From contig CADDYW010000043.1 in assembly GCA_902810745.1 (NCBI GenBank), forward strand, positions 1 through 32,217: 32,217 bases of DNA. The letters run 5' to 3'. The DNA is from Chloroflexota bacterium (GTDB lineage: Bacteria; Chloroflexota; UBA6077; FW602-bin22; CADDYW01). Below, piece after piece: positions 6,893 through 15,217 of this stretch. A program made the translations under genes and the position numbers. The notes below the pieces were generated by a model. The model saw only the letters and a list, made by a program, of their open reading frames with translations. It was not told where the DNA came from and did not search any database. The stretch's first letter is position 1. The number at the start of each line of letters is the position of its first letter.

Positions 6893-7350
6893 GAGGCGAC
6901 GACAGATCAATGGATAGTACGGGATCGTCGCCTCCCCGACGCGCGGGTCGTAGCTCGTGTCGTTCCATCCGCTGATGACGTCGACGTCCTTGCCGCCCAG
7001 GATGACGACCGATGGGCTCTGGTCGCCCCAGAGGAGACTCGCGGGTATTGCCCACGCGCCGGTGCCCGGATCGAAGATCCTGACGTCCCGCGGCGGAAGC
7101 CCGGTTGCGCCGATCAAACCACCCGCGAGGTAGATGTTTCCGTCGGCAGCCTGGGCTGCGCCCATTCCGGGCCCGACCGGCGCAGCTGTCTGAAGCGTCG
7201 ACCCAGCCGAATGCGTGCACCGGTGTCGGCATTGGCGCGCGGCTGGCCCAGGTGAGCGACGTGGGATCGTACTCCAGGGTCGCGGGAGTCTGTCCCAGCG
7301 TGCCGACAATCGCGTAGATCTTCCCATTCGTCGCACTTGTAACGCGTACT
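6893..7350 (-). pseudogene. Kelch-repeat protein remnant with frameshift
   Basis: Two minus-strand frames hold Kelch-type beta-propeller blades. The first (about 7350-7205) reads ATNGKIYAIVGTLG, then TLEYDPTSLTWASRAPMPTP. The second (about 7200-6893), in another frame, reads AAQAADGNIYLAGG, then VRIFDPGTGAWA. The G+IY..GG, Y/FDP and W..... MP.P spacings are classic. No start codon, signal peptide or remaining blades are present, and the frame changes near 7200. This is therefore the interior of a decayed gene. It begins directly at the end of the MetE-like gene, which suggests a deletion joined the two. Confidence 0.7.
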
Positions 7351-7358
7351 TCGTCCTG

Positions 7359-8402
7359 CTAGGTCCCGCTTCCGGTTAGCTCCTTGCGCACGATCCGAGC
7401 GCCATCCGCGAGCGCCTTGAGCTTGAGGAAGCAGAGCCAGCGTGGAAGCTGGAAGAAGCCGCAGTCCGGCGTGAGCCAGAGCTTCTCGGCCGGCACGTAT
7501 TGCAGCATCGTCCGCACGCGCTCGGCCACGTCCTGCGGCGTCTCGACGTAGAAGGATTTGACGTCGATCACGCCCGCGCCGAACTCGCGATCGATCCCGA
7601 CGTCGCGGTAGATGCTGGCCTCTTTCATCTCGCGATTGGCGAACTCGAAGACGAACTGATCGCAGCGAACGTCGAGCAGATCGGGGAAGAAGCGCCCGTA
7701 CTCGCGCTTGCCGCGCGGGCGGCTGCCCAGGTTGCCGAAGCAGACGTGGAGCGCGATCTTCTTCGCGTTCACGCCGTCGAGCGCGGCGTTGATCAGGCGG
7801 ACCCACTCCTTCGTTTCGCCGGGGATGATCGCGAACGATGGCTCGTCGAGCTGGATGAACTCGGCGCCCGCCTCGACCAGCGCCTTCAGCTCGGCGTTGA
7901 TCGTGCCGGCCATCTCCCAGGCCAGCTCGAGGCGGTTCTTGTAGATCTTATCGTCGTGAAGCTGGATGTGAATCGTGAGCGTGAGCGGGCCCGGGCAGGT
8001 CGCCTTGATCTTGCTGTGGGTGTGAGATTGCAGGTATTTGAACTCGTCGACGATGCCGAGGCCGTCCGGGACCTTCAGCCGAGACACCGGACGATAGCGG
8101 GGGACGCTGTCGTAGCCGTAGACGCCGGTCTTGCGAAGAATGCCGACACTTTCGAGACCTTCGAAGCGCTTGTAGAAGCTCTGGACGAAGTACCAGCGGC
8201 GCATCTCGCCGTCGCTGATCACGTCGATGCCGGCGCGCTCCTGATCCAGGATCGCCGCGTTGACCGCGTCGTCGAACGTTTCTCGGACGTCGGTCGGACC
8301 GTACTTCCCCTGATCGATCGCCTCGAGGGCGGTCCAGAGCCAGCTGGGAATCGCGTGGCTTCCGATGACGGTGGTCGGAAGCAAGCCGTAGTCGGTGGAC
8401 AT
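7359..8402 (-). CDS. Cobalamin-independent methionine synthase core-domain protein (MetE C-terminal family)
   Basis: This 347-residue protein corresponds to the catalytic C-terminal barrel of MetE (Meth_synt_2) without the N-terminal half. The four zinc ligands of MetE are all present: His219 and Cys221 (LHVCFGN), Glu253 (FEFANRE) and Cys314 (TPDCGF). Other motifs are LPTTVIGSHAIPSW at the N-terminus, ISDGEMRRW and QLDEPSF. Such short forms transfer methyl groups to homocysteine or related thiols, and some use methylcobalamin or other donors instead of folate. The exact substrate here is unknown. The ATG at 8402 has GGAGGAG 6 nt upstream, and a longer upstream frame lacks a ribosome site. A TATAAT lies 40 nt upstream. 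Confidence 0.85.
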   Translation of the reverse strand: MSTDYGLLPTTVIGSHAIPSWLWTALEAIDQGKYGPTDVRETFDDAVNAAILDQERAGIDVISDGEMRRWYFVQSFYKRFEGLESVGILRKTGVYGYDSVPRYRPVSRLKVPDGLGIVDEFKYLQSHTHSKIKATCPGPLTLTIHIQLHDDKIYKNRLELAWEMAGTINAELKALVEAGAEFIQLDEPSFAIIPGETKEWVRLINAALDGVNAKKIALHVCFGNLGSRPRGKREYGRFFPDLLDVRCDQFVFEFANREMKEASIYRDVGIDREFGAGVIDVKSFYVETPQDVAERVRTMLQYVPAEKLWLTPDCGFFQLPRWLCFLKLKALADGARIVRKELTGSGT

Positions 8403-8441
8403 GTCGTCTCCTCCGCGAGATGGCGTGGGTTGAGCGGGGCA

Positions 8442-8451
8442 ATTATATAAT
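8442..8451. promoter_or_regulatory. Near-symmetrical -10 region between divergent genes
   Basis: The AT-rich ATTATATAAT reads TATAAT on both strands (minus 8447-8442; plus 8446-8451). It sits in the 145-nt gap between the MetE-like gene (minus) and the crotonase-fold gene (plus). No convincing -35 is seen on the plus strand. On the minus strand a CTGGCA lies 15 nt upstream, slightly short for sigma70. Confidence 0.4.
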
Positions 8452-8547
8452 GTGACGGGATCTGCCAGTATCGGCCGTCCTCGAGCTCGTTTCGCGTCAT
8501 CGGAGGTCGCGTGGAGGGTCGTCTCACGTCCGTAGACCGGGATCGCC

Positions 8548-9303
8548 GTGCCAGTTGACCTGCGGATCCAGGATGGCATCGCCTGGCTGACGCTTAATCG
8601 GCCAGAGGTCTTGAACGCACTGGACCGAGCGGCGGTGCGCGAGCTGTCCGCGCACCTGCAAAGCATATCCGGGCGAACCGACGTCCGGGTAGTGGTCACG
8701 CGGGGAGCCGGGCGCGCCTTCTGCGCCGGCAGCGATCTACGCGACCTGGCTTCCCTGACACCGCCGGACGCCGCGGCCGCCGAGCGCGAGCACGCGGCGG
8801 CGTGTGCACTTTATGACGAGCTTCCGTGTCCGACGATCGCGCTGCTGCACGGCTACGTTCTCGGCGGCGGGCTCGGTCTGGCGCTGTATCACGATTTTCG
8901 GATCGCGGGCGAGTCGGCGATCCTCGGAATGCCCGAGGTGGAGCTGGGCTGGACACCTCCCTGGGCGATGGGACGGCTGGTCGACGTCGTCGGCGGAGCG
9001 AACGCGCGCTGGATTGCGCTGACGTGTGAGCGGCTGACAGCCGCTCAGGCCAAGGCGCTGGGGCTGGTCAACGACGTGGTGCCGGACGAGTCGCTCGACG
9101 AGCGGGTCCTGACGCTCGCGCGGCGGCTCGCGGCGATGCCCCCGGAAGGCCTGCGCCAGACCCGGGCGCTGATCAACCGAATGTCGCCGCTGCGGCGCGC
9201 CGCGTGGGATGAAGAGGCGGCGAAGGCGTTCGAGGTGTGCTTCGGAACACCGGAGGCAAGGGCGAACGTCGCGGCATTCCTGGCGAGGCGGAAGACCGGT
9301 TAG
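8548..9303 (+). CDS. Enoyl-CoA hydratase/isomerase (crotonase) family protein
   Basis: This 251-residue crotonase-fold enzyme shows LNRPEVLNALD (about 16-26), the oxyanion-hole segment AFCAGSDLRDL (about 57-67) and the second oxyanion motif HGYVLGGGLGLAL (about 101-113). Glu130 in GMPEVELGW matches Glu164 of rat enoyl-CoA hydratase. The position of the other catalytic glutamate (Glu144, in GGGCEL) is Gly110. Classical syn-hydration is therefore doubtful, and isomerase, hydrolase or another CoA chemistry is more likely. It acts on acyl-CoA thioesters in the cytoplasm. The start is GTG at 8548, and the ribosome site is weak. It stands alone, divergent from the MetE-like gene. The CoA ligase at 12756 could feed it, but they are not in one operon. 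Confidence 0.88.
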   Translation: MPVDLRIQDGIAWLTLNRPEVLNALDRAAVRELSAHLQSISGRTDVRVVVTRGAGRAFCAGSDLRDLASLTPPDAAAAEREHAAACALYDELPCPTIALLHGYVLGGGLGLALYHDFRIAGESAILGMPEVELGWTPPWAMGRLVDVVGGANARWIALTCERLTAAQAKALGLVNDVVPDESLDERVLTLARRLAAMPPEGLRQTRALINRMSPLRRAAWDEEAAKAFEVCFGTPEARANVAAFLARRKTG

Positions 9304-9347
9304 CGCAGCGGGTGGTATAAAGGAGCCGGCAGTCACTCCATGTCCTG

Positions 9348-9438
9348 TCTCTCTAGCAGAGGACCAGCGTGAGGGTCGGAGATCACACGCCGAGCCCCGG
9401 GTTCAGGCCCGCACCCCGGCTCTTCCCCTGGGAGAGGG
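9348..9438 (+). repeat. Dispersed GC-rich repeat, full but diverged copy
   Basis: Between the crotonase gene and the alcohol dehydrogenase remnant, the sequence GTGAGGGTCGGAGATCACACG is flanked by a degenerate left hairpin (CTCTAGCAGAG) and a right block CACCCCGGCTCTTCCCC with GGGAGAGGG. It aligns with the reverse complement of 27283-27379. The 9304-9596 gap contains nothing else recognisable. Confidence 0.6.
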
Positions 9439-9596
9439 CGCTATTCACCTCCCCGTCAGCTCGGCCTTTCTGCCCGGTACGGTAGTCACTCCCCGGAGCC
9501 TGCACGAGATCCCGCGTGCGATGGCCATTCGCATCCGAGCGAGGGCAGACGCTGCTCTGCCTAGCCGCTGCCCGGAGAGCCAGGCGATCTATTCTT

Positions 9597-9854
9597 CTAT
9601 CGGCGGCCCATGAAGTCGCACCGCAGGCTCGGTCCGATCTCCTCGATCACGCCAGCCAGCTCGTGGCCAAGAGTGATCGGCCAGGGCAACGGCCTGGGCC
9701 AGTGGCCTTTCAGAATGTGAAGGTCGGTACCGCAAACGCCGCAGGAGTCGATACGGATCAGCGCGGCGGAGTCGGGGACCTCGGGTCGGGGCACGTGGTT
9801 CAGCCGGGGCGGCTGACCGGGCCCATCAAAGGTGATGACGCCGATCGAGCTCAT
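9597..9854 (-). pseudogene. Truncated zinc alcohol dehydrogenase (N-terminal fragment)
   Basis: The 85-codon frame from ATG 9854 encodes the start of a medium-chain zinc-dependent dehydrogenase. It has the catalytic-zinc segment SCGVCGTDLHILKG (about 38-51) and the GHE motif in LGHELAGVIEEIG (about 62-74). It stops after LRCDFMGR, where family members continue for about 260 more residues with the structural zinc loop and Rossmann domain. Downstream sequence shows no continuation in any frame and soon enters a dispersed repeat. It should be read as a dead fragment, not a small gene. Confidence 0.75.
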
Positions 9855-10057
9855 GGGTGCATCTCCTCGCGATAACGTCTCGACAATGCTCCAGCGCCGC
9901 AGGCCGGGATGGGCACGTGTCGGGATTCAGGACAGCGGGCCGAACCCACCGCCAGGGCGCGACAGGCGCCCGTCGTGCCAGGGGCCACGAGACTCCCCTG
10001 ACGTTCTTCCTGGCTTCACGGTCTGGCCCGTAGTCCTGAGACCAGCCTCGTTAGCCG

Positions 10058-11095
10058 CTAGACCGTATCGTCGTAGCCGCCCTCGACGATCCGTACCCGA
10101 CCGGCGCGCACCTCGACGATGCGCTGGGCAAAATTGTACAGAAAGGCTCGATCGTGCGCGACGGCGATGACCGTTCCCTGGTAGGCGCTCAGCGCGGCCT
10201 CGAAGTGCTCGCGGCCCTCGACGTCGAGGTGGTTGAGCGGCTCGTCGAGGAGCAGCAGATTGCAGCCGCGCAGGACCAGCAGCGCTAGCTGGAGGCGACT
10301 TCACTCGCCGAGCGAGCAGTCGCCCACCCGACGAGACACCGCATCTCCCGCGAACAGGAAAAAGTGCAAGAAGCTGCGCGCGTCGGTCTCGGTCATCGGG
10401 CGCTCGCGCAGGGCAGTCTCGAGGACGGTGTGCGCCGGTTCCAGCGTCTCCTGCTCCTGTGCCAGTACTCCCAGCCGAATACTCGCGCCAAGGCGAACCT
10501 GGCCGGAGGTCGGCTTGAGCTTGCCCTCGATCAGCTGGAGCAGCGTCGTCTTGCCGGCGCCGTTGGGCCCGATCAGCGCGACACGCTGGCCGTGCTGCAC
10601 GTCGAGGCTGACGTCGGCGAAGAGCGGAGGTTGGCCAGGATAGGCGAATGACACGCGATCAAGATGCAGGACGGATCGACCACCAGCGGGCGGAGGGCCG
10701 AAGTCGATCTCGAGGTTCCAGCCAGGCTGAGGCTTCTCGACCCTTTCGTCGGACTCGAGGTAGCGATCCAGCTTGCGCTCGCGGGACTTCGCCAGTCGCG
10801 CCATCTTGCGCGCGAGGCGGCGGACGCCGGGCTGGCGCGAGGTCGTCGGGCGCTCGATCGCGAGCGCCTCGCCTTTGAGCCGAGCGATGTCGCGGCGCAC
10901 CTGCTCGACGTACTCCTGCTGCCGCTTCCACGCCTCGGCGTGTCGGTCGCGCTCTCGCGCCCGCGCGGCAGCGAGCTCCGAATAGCTGCCATCGTAGCTG
11001 CGAATCGTCCGCGTGTCCGGGTCGAGATAGAGAATCCGGTTGACGGAGCTATCGAGAAGGTGACGATCGTGCGAGACGGTCAGCGCCGCGCCCCG
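10058..11095 (-). pseudogene. Decayed ABC-F family ATPase (first half missing, in-frame TGA)
   Basis: The frame begins inside the first nucleotide-binding domain at its H-loop (TVSHDRHLLD). It continues through the charged ABC-F linker (ARERDRHAEAWKRQQEY...RLARKMARL) into a second domain with Walker A GPNGAGKTTLLQL. Immediately after the signature (SLGE) a TGA at 10301-10303 replaces the expected Arg codon. The same frame then resumes with SRLQLALLVLRG, Walker B LLLLDEPLNHLD and H-loop AVAHDRAFL, ending at TAG 10058-10060. About 200 N-terminal residues, including the first Walker A and B, are absent upstream of about 11095. ABC-F proteins act on ribosomes or in drug protection. This one should be inactive unless TGA is read through, and the lost N-terminus argues against that. 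Confidence 0.85.
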
Positions 11096-11123
11096 ACACG
11101 ATTGGCTAACACGCGTTCGAAGG

Positions 11124-11152
11124 CTGACGCATCGGTGGTCGTGGGCTATAAT
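11124..11152 (+). promoter_or_regulatory. Putative promoter for the enolase-superfamily gene
   Basis: CTGACG (11124-11129), a 17-nt spacer and a perfect TATAAT (11147-11152) point towards the gene at 11311. The predicted leader is about 150 nt and contains two strong inverted repeats. Confidence 0.5.
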
Positions 11153-11168
11153 CGCCAACGCGACTCCA

Positions 11169-11201
11169 CTGGATCAGTACGATAGCGAACGACTGATCCA
11201 G
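11169..11201. promoter_or_regulatory. Perfect 10-bp inverted repeat in the leader
   Basis: CTGGATCAGT (11169-11178) and ACTGATCCAG (11192-11201) are exact reverse complements separated by 13 nt, just downstream of the promoter at 11124-11152. The geometry suits a dimeric repressor operator or an RNA hairpin. Confidence 0.5.
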
Positions 11202-11223
11202 CGCCTCGACGATGGAACGATGA

Positions 11224-11273
11224 GGGGATGAGCGGGATAAACTGGCCTGACGGGGCAGTTTACCCCGCTCCCC
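11224..11273. promoter_or_regulatory. Long imperfect inverted repeat immediately before the start codon region
   Basis: GAGCGGGATAAACTG (11230-11244) pairs with CAGTTTACCCCGCTC (11256-11270) with one mismatch across an 11-nt spacer. Flanking GGGG/CCC extends the stem past a 2-nt bulge. It ends 37 nt before the ATG. There is no U-run, so it is not a standard terminator. An operator or attenuating hairpin is more likely. Confidence 0.5.
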
Positions 11274-11310
11274 ATCCAATCTGCCGATCAGCCCGCAACG
11301 GAGGAGACGA

Positions 11311-12492
11311 ATGAAGATCACTGGCGTCCGGACCAAGCCCTTCGAGATGATCCTGGATCGGCCGCTTGGCGATGCGAACGGTCCAGCCGGCAGACGTCAG
11401 ATGTCGAGCCTGGCCGTCTTCATCGACACGGACGAAGGAATTACCGGAATCGCGCTGGGATCGCCCGCGGCCCGTAGTCACATCCACGCCCTGGTGACCG
11501 AGCTCCTCGTCGGGCATGATCCGCGCGGCGTACGCGGGCTCTGGAAGAAGATGGTGGACTTCGCGTTCAAGGGCGGAAACAAGGGGGTGATCAACGACGC
11601 GATTGGCGCAATCGACGTCGCCCTCTGGGACGCGAAGGCCAAGGCGAACGACGAGCCGCTCTGGAAGACGCTCGGGGCGTCGACGCGACGGGTGAAGGCG
11701 TACGCCAGCGGCATCGACCTGTGCCTGACCGACGAGGGCATCGCCGCGTTCTACGGGGAGATGGCGTCGCAGGGCATCTCCGCGGGCAAGCTGAAGGTTG
11801 GTCTGGATCGCGAGATGGACCTGCGGCGGCTGGGGATCATGCGCGATGCGCTGGCGACGTCGGGCCGGACGCCGGTGCTCCTGATCGACTCGAATGAATA
11901 CTGGTCGCCCAAGCAGGCGATCCGCAATATTCAGTTCCTCGAGCAGCACTACGAGATCACCTGGGCCGAGGAGCCGGCCCGACGCTGGGATTACCGTGGC
12001 CTGCGCAAAGTCTCGGAGTCGATTCGGGCGGCGGTCGCGACCGGCGAGAACCTGGACGATATCAGCGAGTTCATGCCGCTGGTCGCGAACGAGGCCGCGG
12101 ACGTGCTCAACATCGGCTCGGGCAGCTCCGGCATTACCGGTGCGCTGCAGATCGCCGACCTGGCCTACGCGTTCGAGATTCCGGTGACGATGATGAACTG
12201 CCCCGGCAATTTCATGGCGCACCTCGCGGCGGCGCTGCCGAATCACTGGATGATGGAGGTCGTCGGCGCCGGGCGGGAGAAGGTGTTCAAGAAAGTGGAC
12301 AACCACATCGAGGACGGCTGGATCGTCCTCGGCGACGCGCCGGGGCTGGGGCTCGAGTTCGACGACGCGGTGCTCGATCGGTCGACGGCCGAGATTCCGA
12401 CCGCGGGATCGAGAGCGACCCTCTGGGGACGACGGCGCGGCGCCGGCCTGTTCGAGGTTGGCCCAAACGAGCCGGAGTGGCCGGAGGAGTAG
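11311..12492 (+). CDS. Mandelate racemase/muconate lactonizing enzyme family protein (enolase superfamily)
   Basis: This 393-residue protein has the enolase-superfamily capping domain (about 1-125) and a modified TIM barrel. The barrel carries the Lys-x-Lys motif K160-L-K162 and metal ligands Asp193 (LLIDSNEYW), Glu221 (WAEEPA) and Glu246 (ATGENLDD). Members abstract a proton alpha to a carboxylate and then racemise, dehydrate or cycloisomerise, often sugar acids. On the opposite face the usual His-Asp dyad is not obvious: the region reads NIGSGSSGITGA and MMNCPGNFMAHLAAALPN. The subgroup is therefore unclear. The start ATG has GGAGGAG 5 nt upstream. A promoter and two inverted repeats precede it, suggesting substrate-responsive control. 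Confidence 0.87.
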   Translation: MKITGVRTKPFEMILDRPLGDANGPAGRRQMSSLAVFIDTDEGITGIALGSPAARSHIHALVTELLVGHDPRGVRGLWKKMVDFAFKGGNKGVINDAIGAIDVALWDAKAKANDEPLWKTLGASTRRVKAYASGIDLCLTDEGIAAFYGEMASQGISAGKLKVGLDREMDLRRLGIMRDALATSGRTPVLLIDSNEYWSPKQAIRNIQFLEQHYEITWAEEPARRWDYRGLRKVSESIRAAVATGENLDDISEFMPLVANEAADVLNIGSGSSGITGALQIADLAYAFEIPVTMMNCPGNFMAHLAAALPNHWMMEVVGAGREKVFKKVDNHIEDGWIVLGDAPGLGLEFDDAVLDRSTAEIPTAGSRATLWGRRRGAGLFEVGPNEPEWPEE

Positions 12493-12755
12493 GAATCCCG
12501 GGCCGACGGGCCAGGGTCGTCGCGGAATGCACCGGTTGCTCGAGCAGCCGCCACGGGCATCGCCCTGGCCGCCGAACGGTCGGACCCGGGAACGGCTGAG
12601 GCGCGTTTCCGCGGGACGGTCAGGAGTCACTCCCTCGCGCAGCACGGTATCCCGACCGGAGCGGGACCCTTTCCGACGAGCGATTGTCAGTCGTACAATG
12701 GCGACGGCAGGGTCGGCCTGGCTGCAGAAGCACCGGGGCCGCGGGAGGACGACCG

Positions 12756-14321
12756 ATGGACGTCGCGGGAAATCGCACGCTTTATTCAGTCCTTCGCCAC
12801 TACGCAGCTCGACAGCCGGATCGCGAGTGGCTGATCTACGAGCGCGACGATCGGCGCGTGTTCCGCTGGACCTACCGGGAATTCCTGGAAAGCGTTCAGC
12901 GCGCGGCGAATCTGCTGCGGGCTCTCGACGTCGGACCGGGCGACGTGTTCAATCTCCACCTGTCGAACCATCCGGCCTATCCGCAGTTGCTCCTGGCGGC
13001 CTCGTTCCTCGGCGCGATTGCGCTGCCATCGAATCCGGTGAGCACCGCGGACGAGCTGCGCTATCTTCTCGACCACTCGGGAAGCAAGGTGATCTTCACC
13101 GAGGCGTCGTGCCTCGAGACCGTGGGCGCGGTCGCCGGGAGCCGGCCGGTCGTGCTCTGCCAGACCTCGGATGACGCTCCCGGCGGCTACCCCATCTACG
13201 AGCACGAGCTGGCGCGGCAGCCCGTCGACGAGCGCCACGGAAGCGGGACGGCCGATTCTGTAATAGAGCTCTTATACACCTCTGGGACCACGGCACGGCC
13301 GAAGGGCGTGATGCTGACGAACGCAAGCATCATCTACGGAGCGGAGGTCTTTCGCGCCGGATCAGGGCTTCGTGAGGAGGATCGCCACCTGATCGCGCTG
13401 CCACTCTTCCACGCGGCCGCGCAATGTCACGCGCTCTGGCCGTCGGTGATCGCGAATGCCAGCGTCGCCATTCTCTCGCGTTTCAGCGCCAGCCGTTACT
13501 TCGAGCAGGCGATTGCCTACGACTGCACCATGGCCGCGCTCTTCGGCGCGCCGCTGCGGATGCTGCTCAACCAGCCAGAAAAGCCGACCGATCGTGAGCA
13601 TCGCCTGCGCAACGTGACCTTCGCTCAAAACCTCACCGCCGAGCAGTACGCCGAGTGGCACCGTCGCTTCGGCGCGCCGCTTCAGCAGCTCTGGGGGATG
13701 ACCGAGACGGTCGGACTGCCGGTGATGAGTCCGCTGACCGGCGAGCGGAACCTGCTGGCGATGGGGAGGCCAGTCGTCGGGTACGAGCTGAAGGTCGTGG
13801 ACGAGCAGGGGTGCGAGGTGCCGACCGGCCAGATCGGAGAGCTGATCGTCAAAGGACGTCCGGGGCGAACGCTGATGCTCGGCTACCTGAAGAACCCGGA
13901 GGCGACCGCGCGCACGATCCGCGTGCTCGACGACGGAACCTGGCTTTTCTCCGGGGACTCCGTCCGCGCCGACGACGCTGGTTTTCTGTACTTCGTCGAT
14001 CGCGGGCGGGACCTGATCAAGCGCGCGGGCGAGAACGTGTCGAGCACCGAGGTCGAGCAGGTGATTCTGGGTCATCCAGGCGTGCTCGACGCGTGCGTGA
14101 TCGGGCTACCCGACCCGATCCGCGACGAGATGGTCGTGGCGGTCGTGGTGCGAAAGCCGTCAGCGGAGGTGACCGCCGAGGACATTCGCGGCCATTGCGC
14201 GACACGCCTCGCGCCGTTCAAGGTTCCGGAACGCGTCGAGTTCGTCGACGCGTTGCCGCGAACGTCCGTGGGCAAGATCCAGAAGCAGATCGTGCGAGAA
14301 TGGCTGGGCAGAAACGGCTAG
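12756..14321 (+). CDS. AMP-dependent acyl-CoA synthetase/ligase (CaiC-like)
   Basis: This 521-residue ANL-superfamily enzyme activates a carboxylic acid with ATP and forms its CoA thioester. The P-loop motif is LLYTSGTTARPKGVML. The adenylate-binding motifs LQQLWGMTET, WLFSGDSV and GRDLIKRAGENVSSTEVE follow. The C-terminal catalytic lysine lies in PRTSVGKIQKQ. The overall pattern resembles crotonobetaine/carnitine-CoA ligases, but specificity cannot be assigned. The ATG at 12756 with GGAGG 7 nt upstream is preferred over a longer frame opening at 12684. The preceding 263-nt gap shows only a weak TTCCGA-17-TACAAT. Its end overlaps the convergent serine hydrolase gene by 4 nt. Confidence 0.9.
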   Translation: MDVAGNRTLYSVLRHYAARQPDREWLIYERDDRRVFRWTYREFLESVQRAANLLRALDVGPGDVFNLHLSNHPAYPQLLLAASFLGAIALPSNPVSTADELRYLLDHSGSKVIFTEASCLETVGAVAGSRPVVLCQTSDDAPGGYPIYEHELARQPVDERHGSGTADSVIELLYTSGTTARPKGVMLTNASIIYGAEVFRAGSGLREEDRHLIALPLFHAAAQCHALWPSVIANASVAILSRFSASRYFEQAIAYDCTMAALFGAPLRMLLNQPEKPTDREHRLRNVTFAQNLTAEQYAEWHRRFGAPLQQLWGMTETVGLPVMSPLTGERNLLAMGRPVVGYELKVVDEQGCEVPTGQIGELIVKGRPGRTLMLGYLKNPEATARTIRVLDDGTWLFSGDSVRADDAGFLYFVDRGRDLIKRAGENVSSTEVEQVILGHPGVLDACVIGLPDPIRDEMVVAVVVRKPSAEVTAEDIRGHCATRLAPFKVPERVEFVDALPRTSVGKIQKQIVREWLGRNG

Positions 14322-15169
14322 CCGCAGTACTCGTCGTAGACCATGCGCGAGATTCGAGCCTCCACGGGAACCTCCTCGGCGGGATCACCTTCGCGGCTCA
14401 TCGTGACGATGATGTACTCGGCACCGGGGCAGCGAACGATTCCGGCGTCATGTCGAACGCCGGGTAGCTCGCCAGTCTTGTGCGCGACTGTTGCATCGGC
14501 CGGCAGAAGCGATGGAATTCGATCACTCACCTGCTGGTTCAGTAAGAGGTCCATCATCTGATCGCTCGCCGACGGGCTTACCAGCGAGTGGCTGGCGAGC
14601 AGGTGCAGGAAATGCGCGATGTCGTTCGGCGTGCTCCAGAAGTCGTCGGTGAAGACGGTATCGCTCATCCCGAGAGCATCGGCCGCGGTGATGACACGGT
14701 ACCAGCCCCCCACGGCTCGGACCAGGGCGTAGGCGGCGGCATTGCTGCTGACCGTGATCATGCGGTCGAGCGCGTATCCAATCGTCGTGGTATCTCCGGC
14801 CGCGAACGCGACGTCGGGATCTCCCGCTCTCAGGTCATCGGGCTGGATCGTGAGCTGGTCGTCGAGCGAAAGATCCCCGTTGTCGACCGACTGGAACACT
14901 CTATACATGACGAGAAGCTTGTACAGGCTTGCCGTGGGGAAGGAGTCCGTGTCGTTGATGAACACGGATCGCCCATCGGTGAGGTTCACGACGGCGACGC
15001 CGTAGGAGGCATCCAATCCGTCGACGTACGCTTCGAGCCCCTTCTGCAGCGTCGGTCGCGCCGGGTCGGACCGTGGTAGCGCCTCCGCCACCCCGGCAAA
15101 CGCCGAGGTCAGCGAGCCGACGAAAAGCGCCAGCACCAGCACCGTCCGTGCGATCGTCGTGGCTATCAA
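14318..15169 (-). CDS. Exported serine hydrolase, class A beta-lactamase-like
   Basis: This 283-residue protein starts at TTG 15169, supported by GGAGG 7 nt upstream. It has a signal peptide (about 1-26, cleavage after SAFA). The penicillin-recognising fold motifs are present: S81-L-Y-K84 (SxxK), S141-S-N143 in place of SDN, and K231-T-G233 (HKTGEL). No ExxLN omega-loop glutamate is clear, since the region reads STPNDIAHFLHLL. Real beta-lactam hydrolysis is therefore unproven, and the PF13354-type serine hydrolase label is safer. It probably acts outside the membrane on cell-wall or small amide substrates. It lies 48 nt downstream of the WYL regulator on the same strand and may share its transcript. 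Confidence 0.83.
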   Translation of the reverse strand: MIATTIARTVLVLALFVGSLTSAFAGVAEALPRSDPARPTLQKGLEAYVDGLDASYGVAVVNLTDGRSVFINDTDSFPTASLYKLLVMYRVFQSVDNGDLSLDDQLTIQPDDLRAGDPDVAFAAGDTTTIGYALDRMITVSSNAAAYALVRAVGGWYRVITAADALGMSDTVFTDDFWSTPNDIAHFLHLLASHSLVSPSASDQMMDLLLNQQVSDRIPSLLPADATVAHKTGELPGVRHDAGIVRCPGAEYIIVTMSREGDPAEEVPVEARISRMVYDEYCG

Positions 15170-15217
15170 CGTTACGCCTCCGTGTCACAGTGTCGAGAGG
15201 GCGCGAGGGTGCAAGTC

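Noticed and set aside
10301..10303. TGA in the ABC-F frame as programmed readthrough or selenocysteine
   Set aside because: The position is an Arg in the family, no insertion element is visible, and the first half of the gene is missing. Pseudogene decay explains it better.
11260..12645. Long minus-strand frame opposite the enolase-superfamily gene
   Set aside because: Low-complexity Arg/Gly/His composition with no motifs. It overlaps a well-supported gene with an excellent ribosome site.
14318..15169. Annotation as a true antibiotic-resistance beta-lactamase
   Set aside because: SxxK and KTG are present, but SDN is SSN and no ExxLN glutamate is clear, so only a serine hydrolase call is supported.
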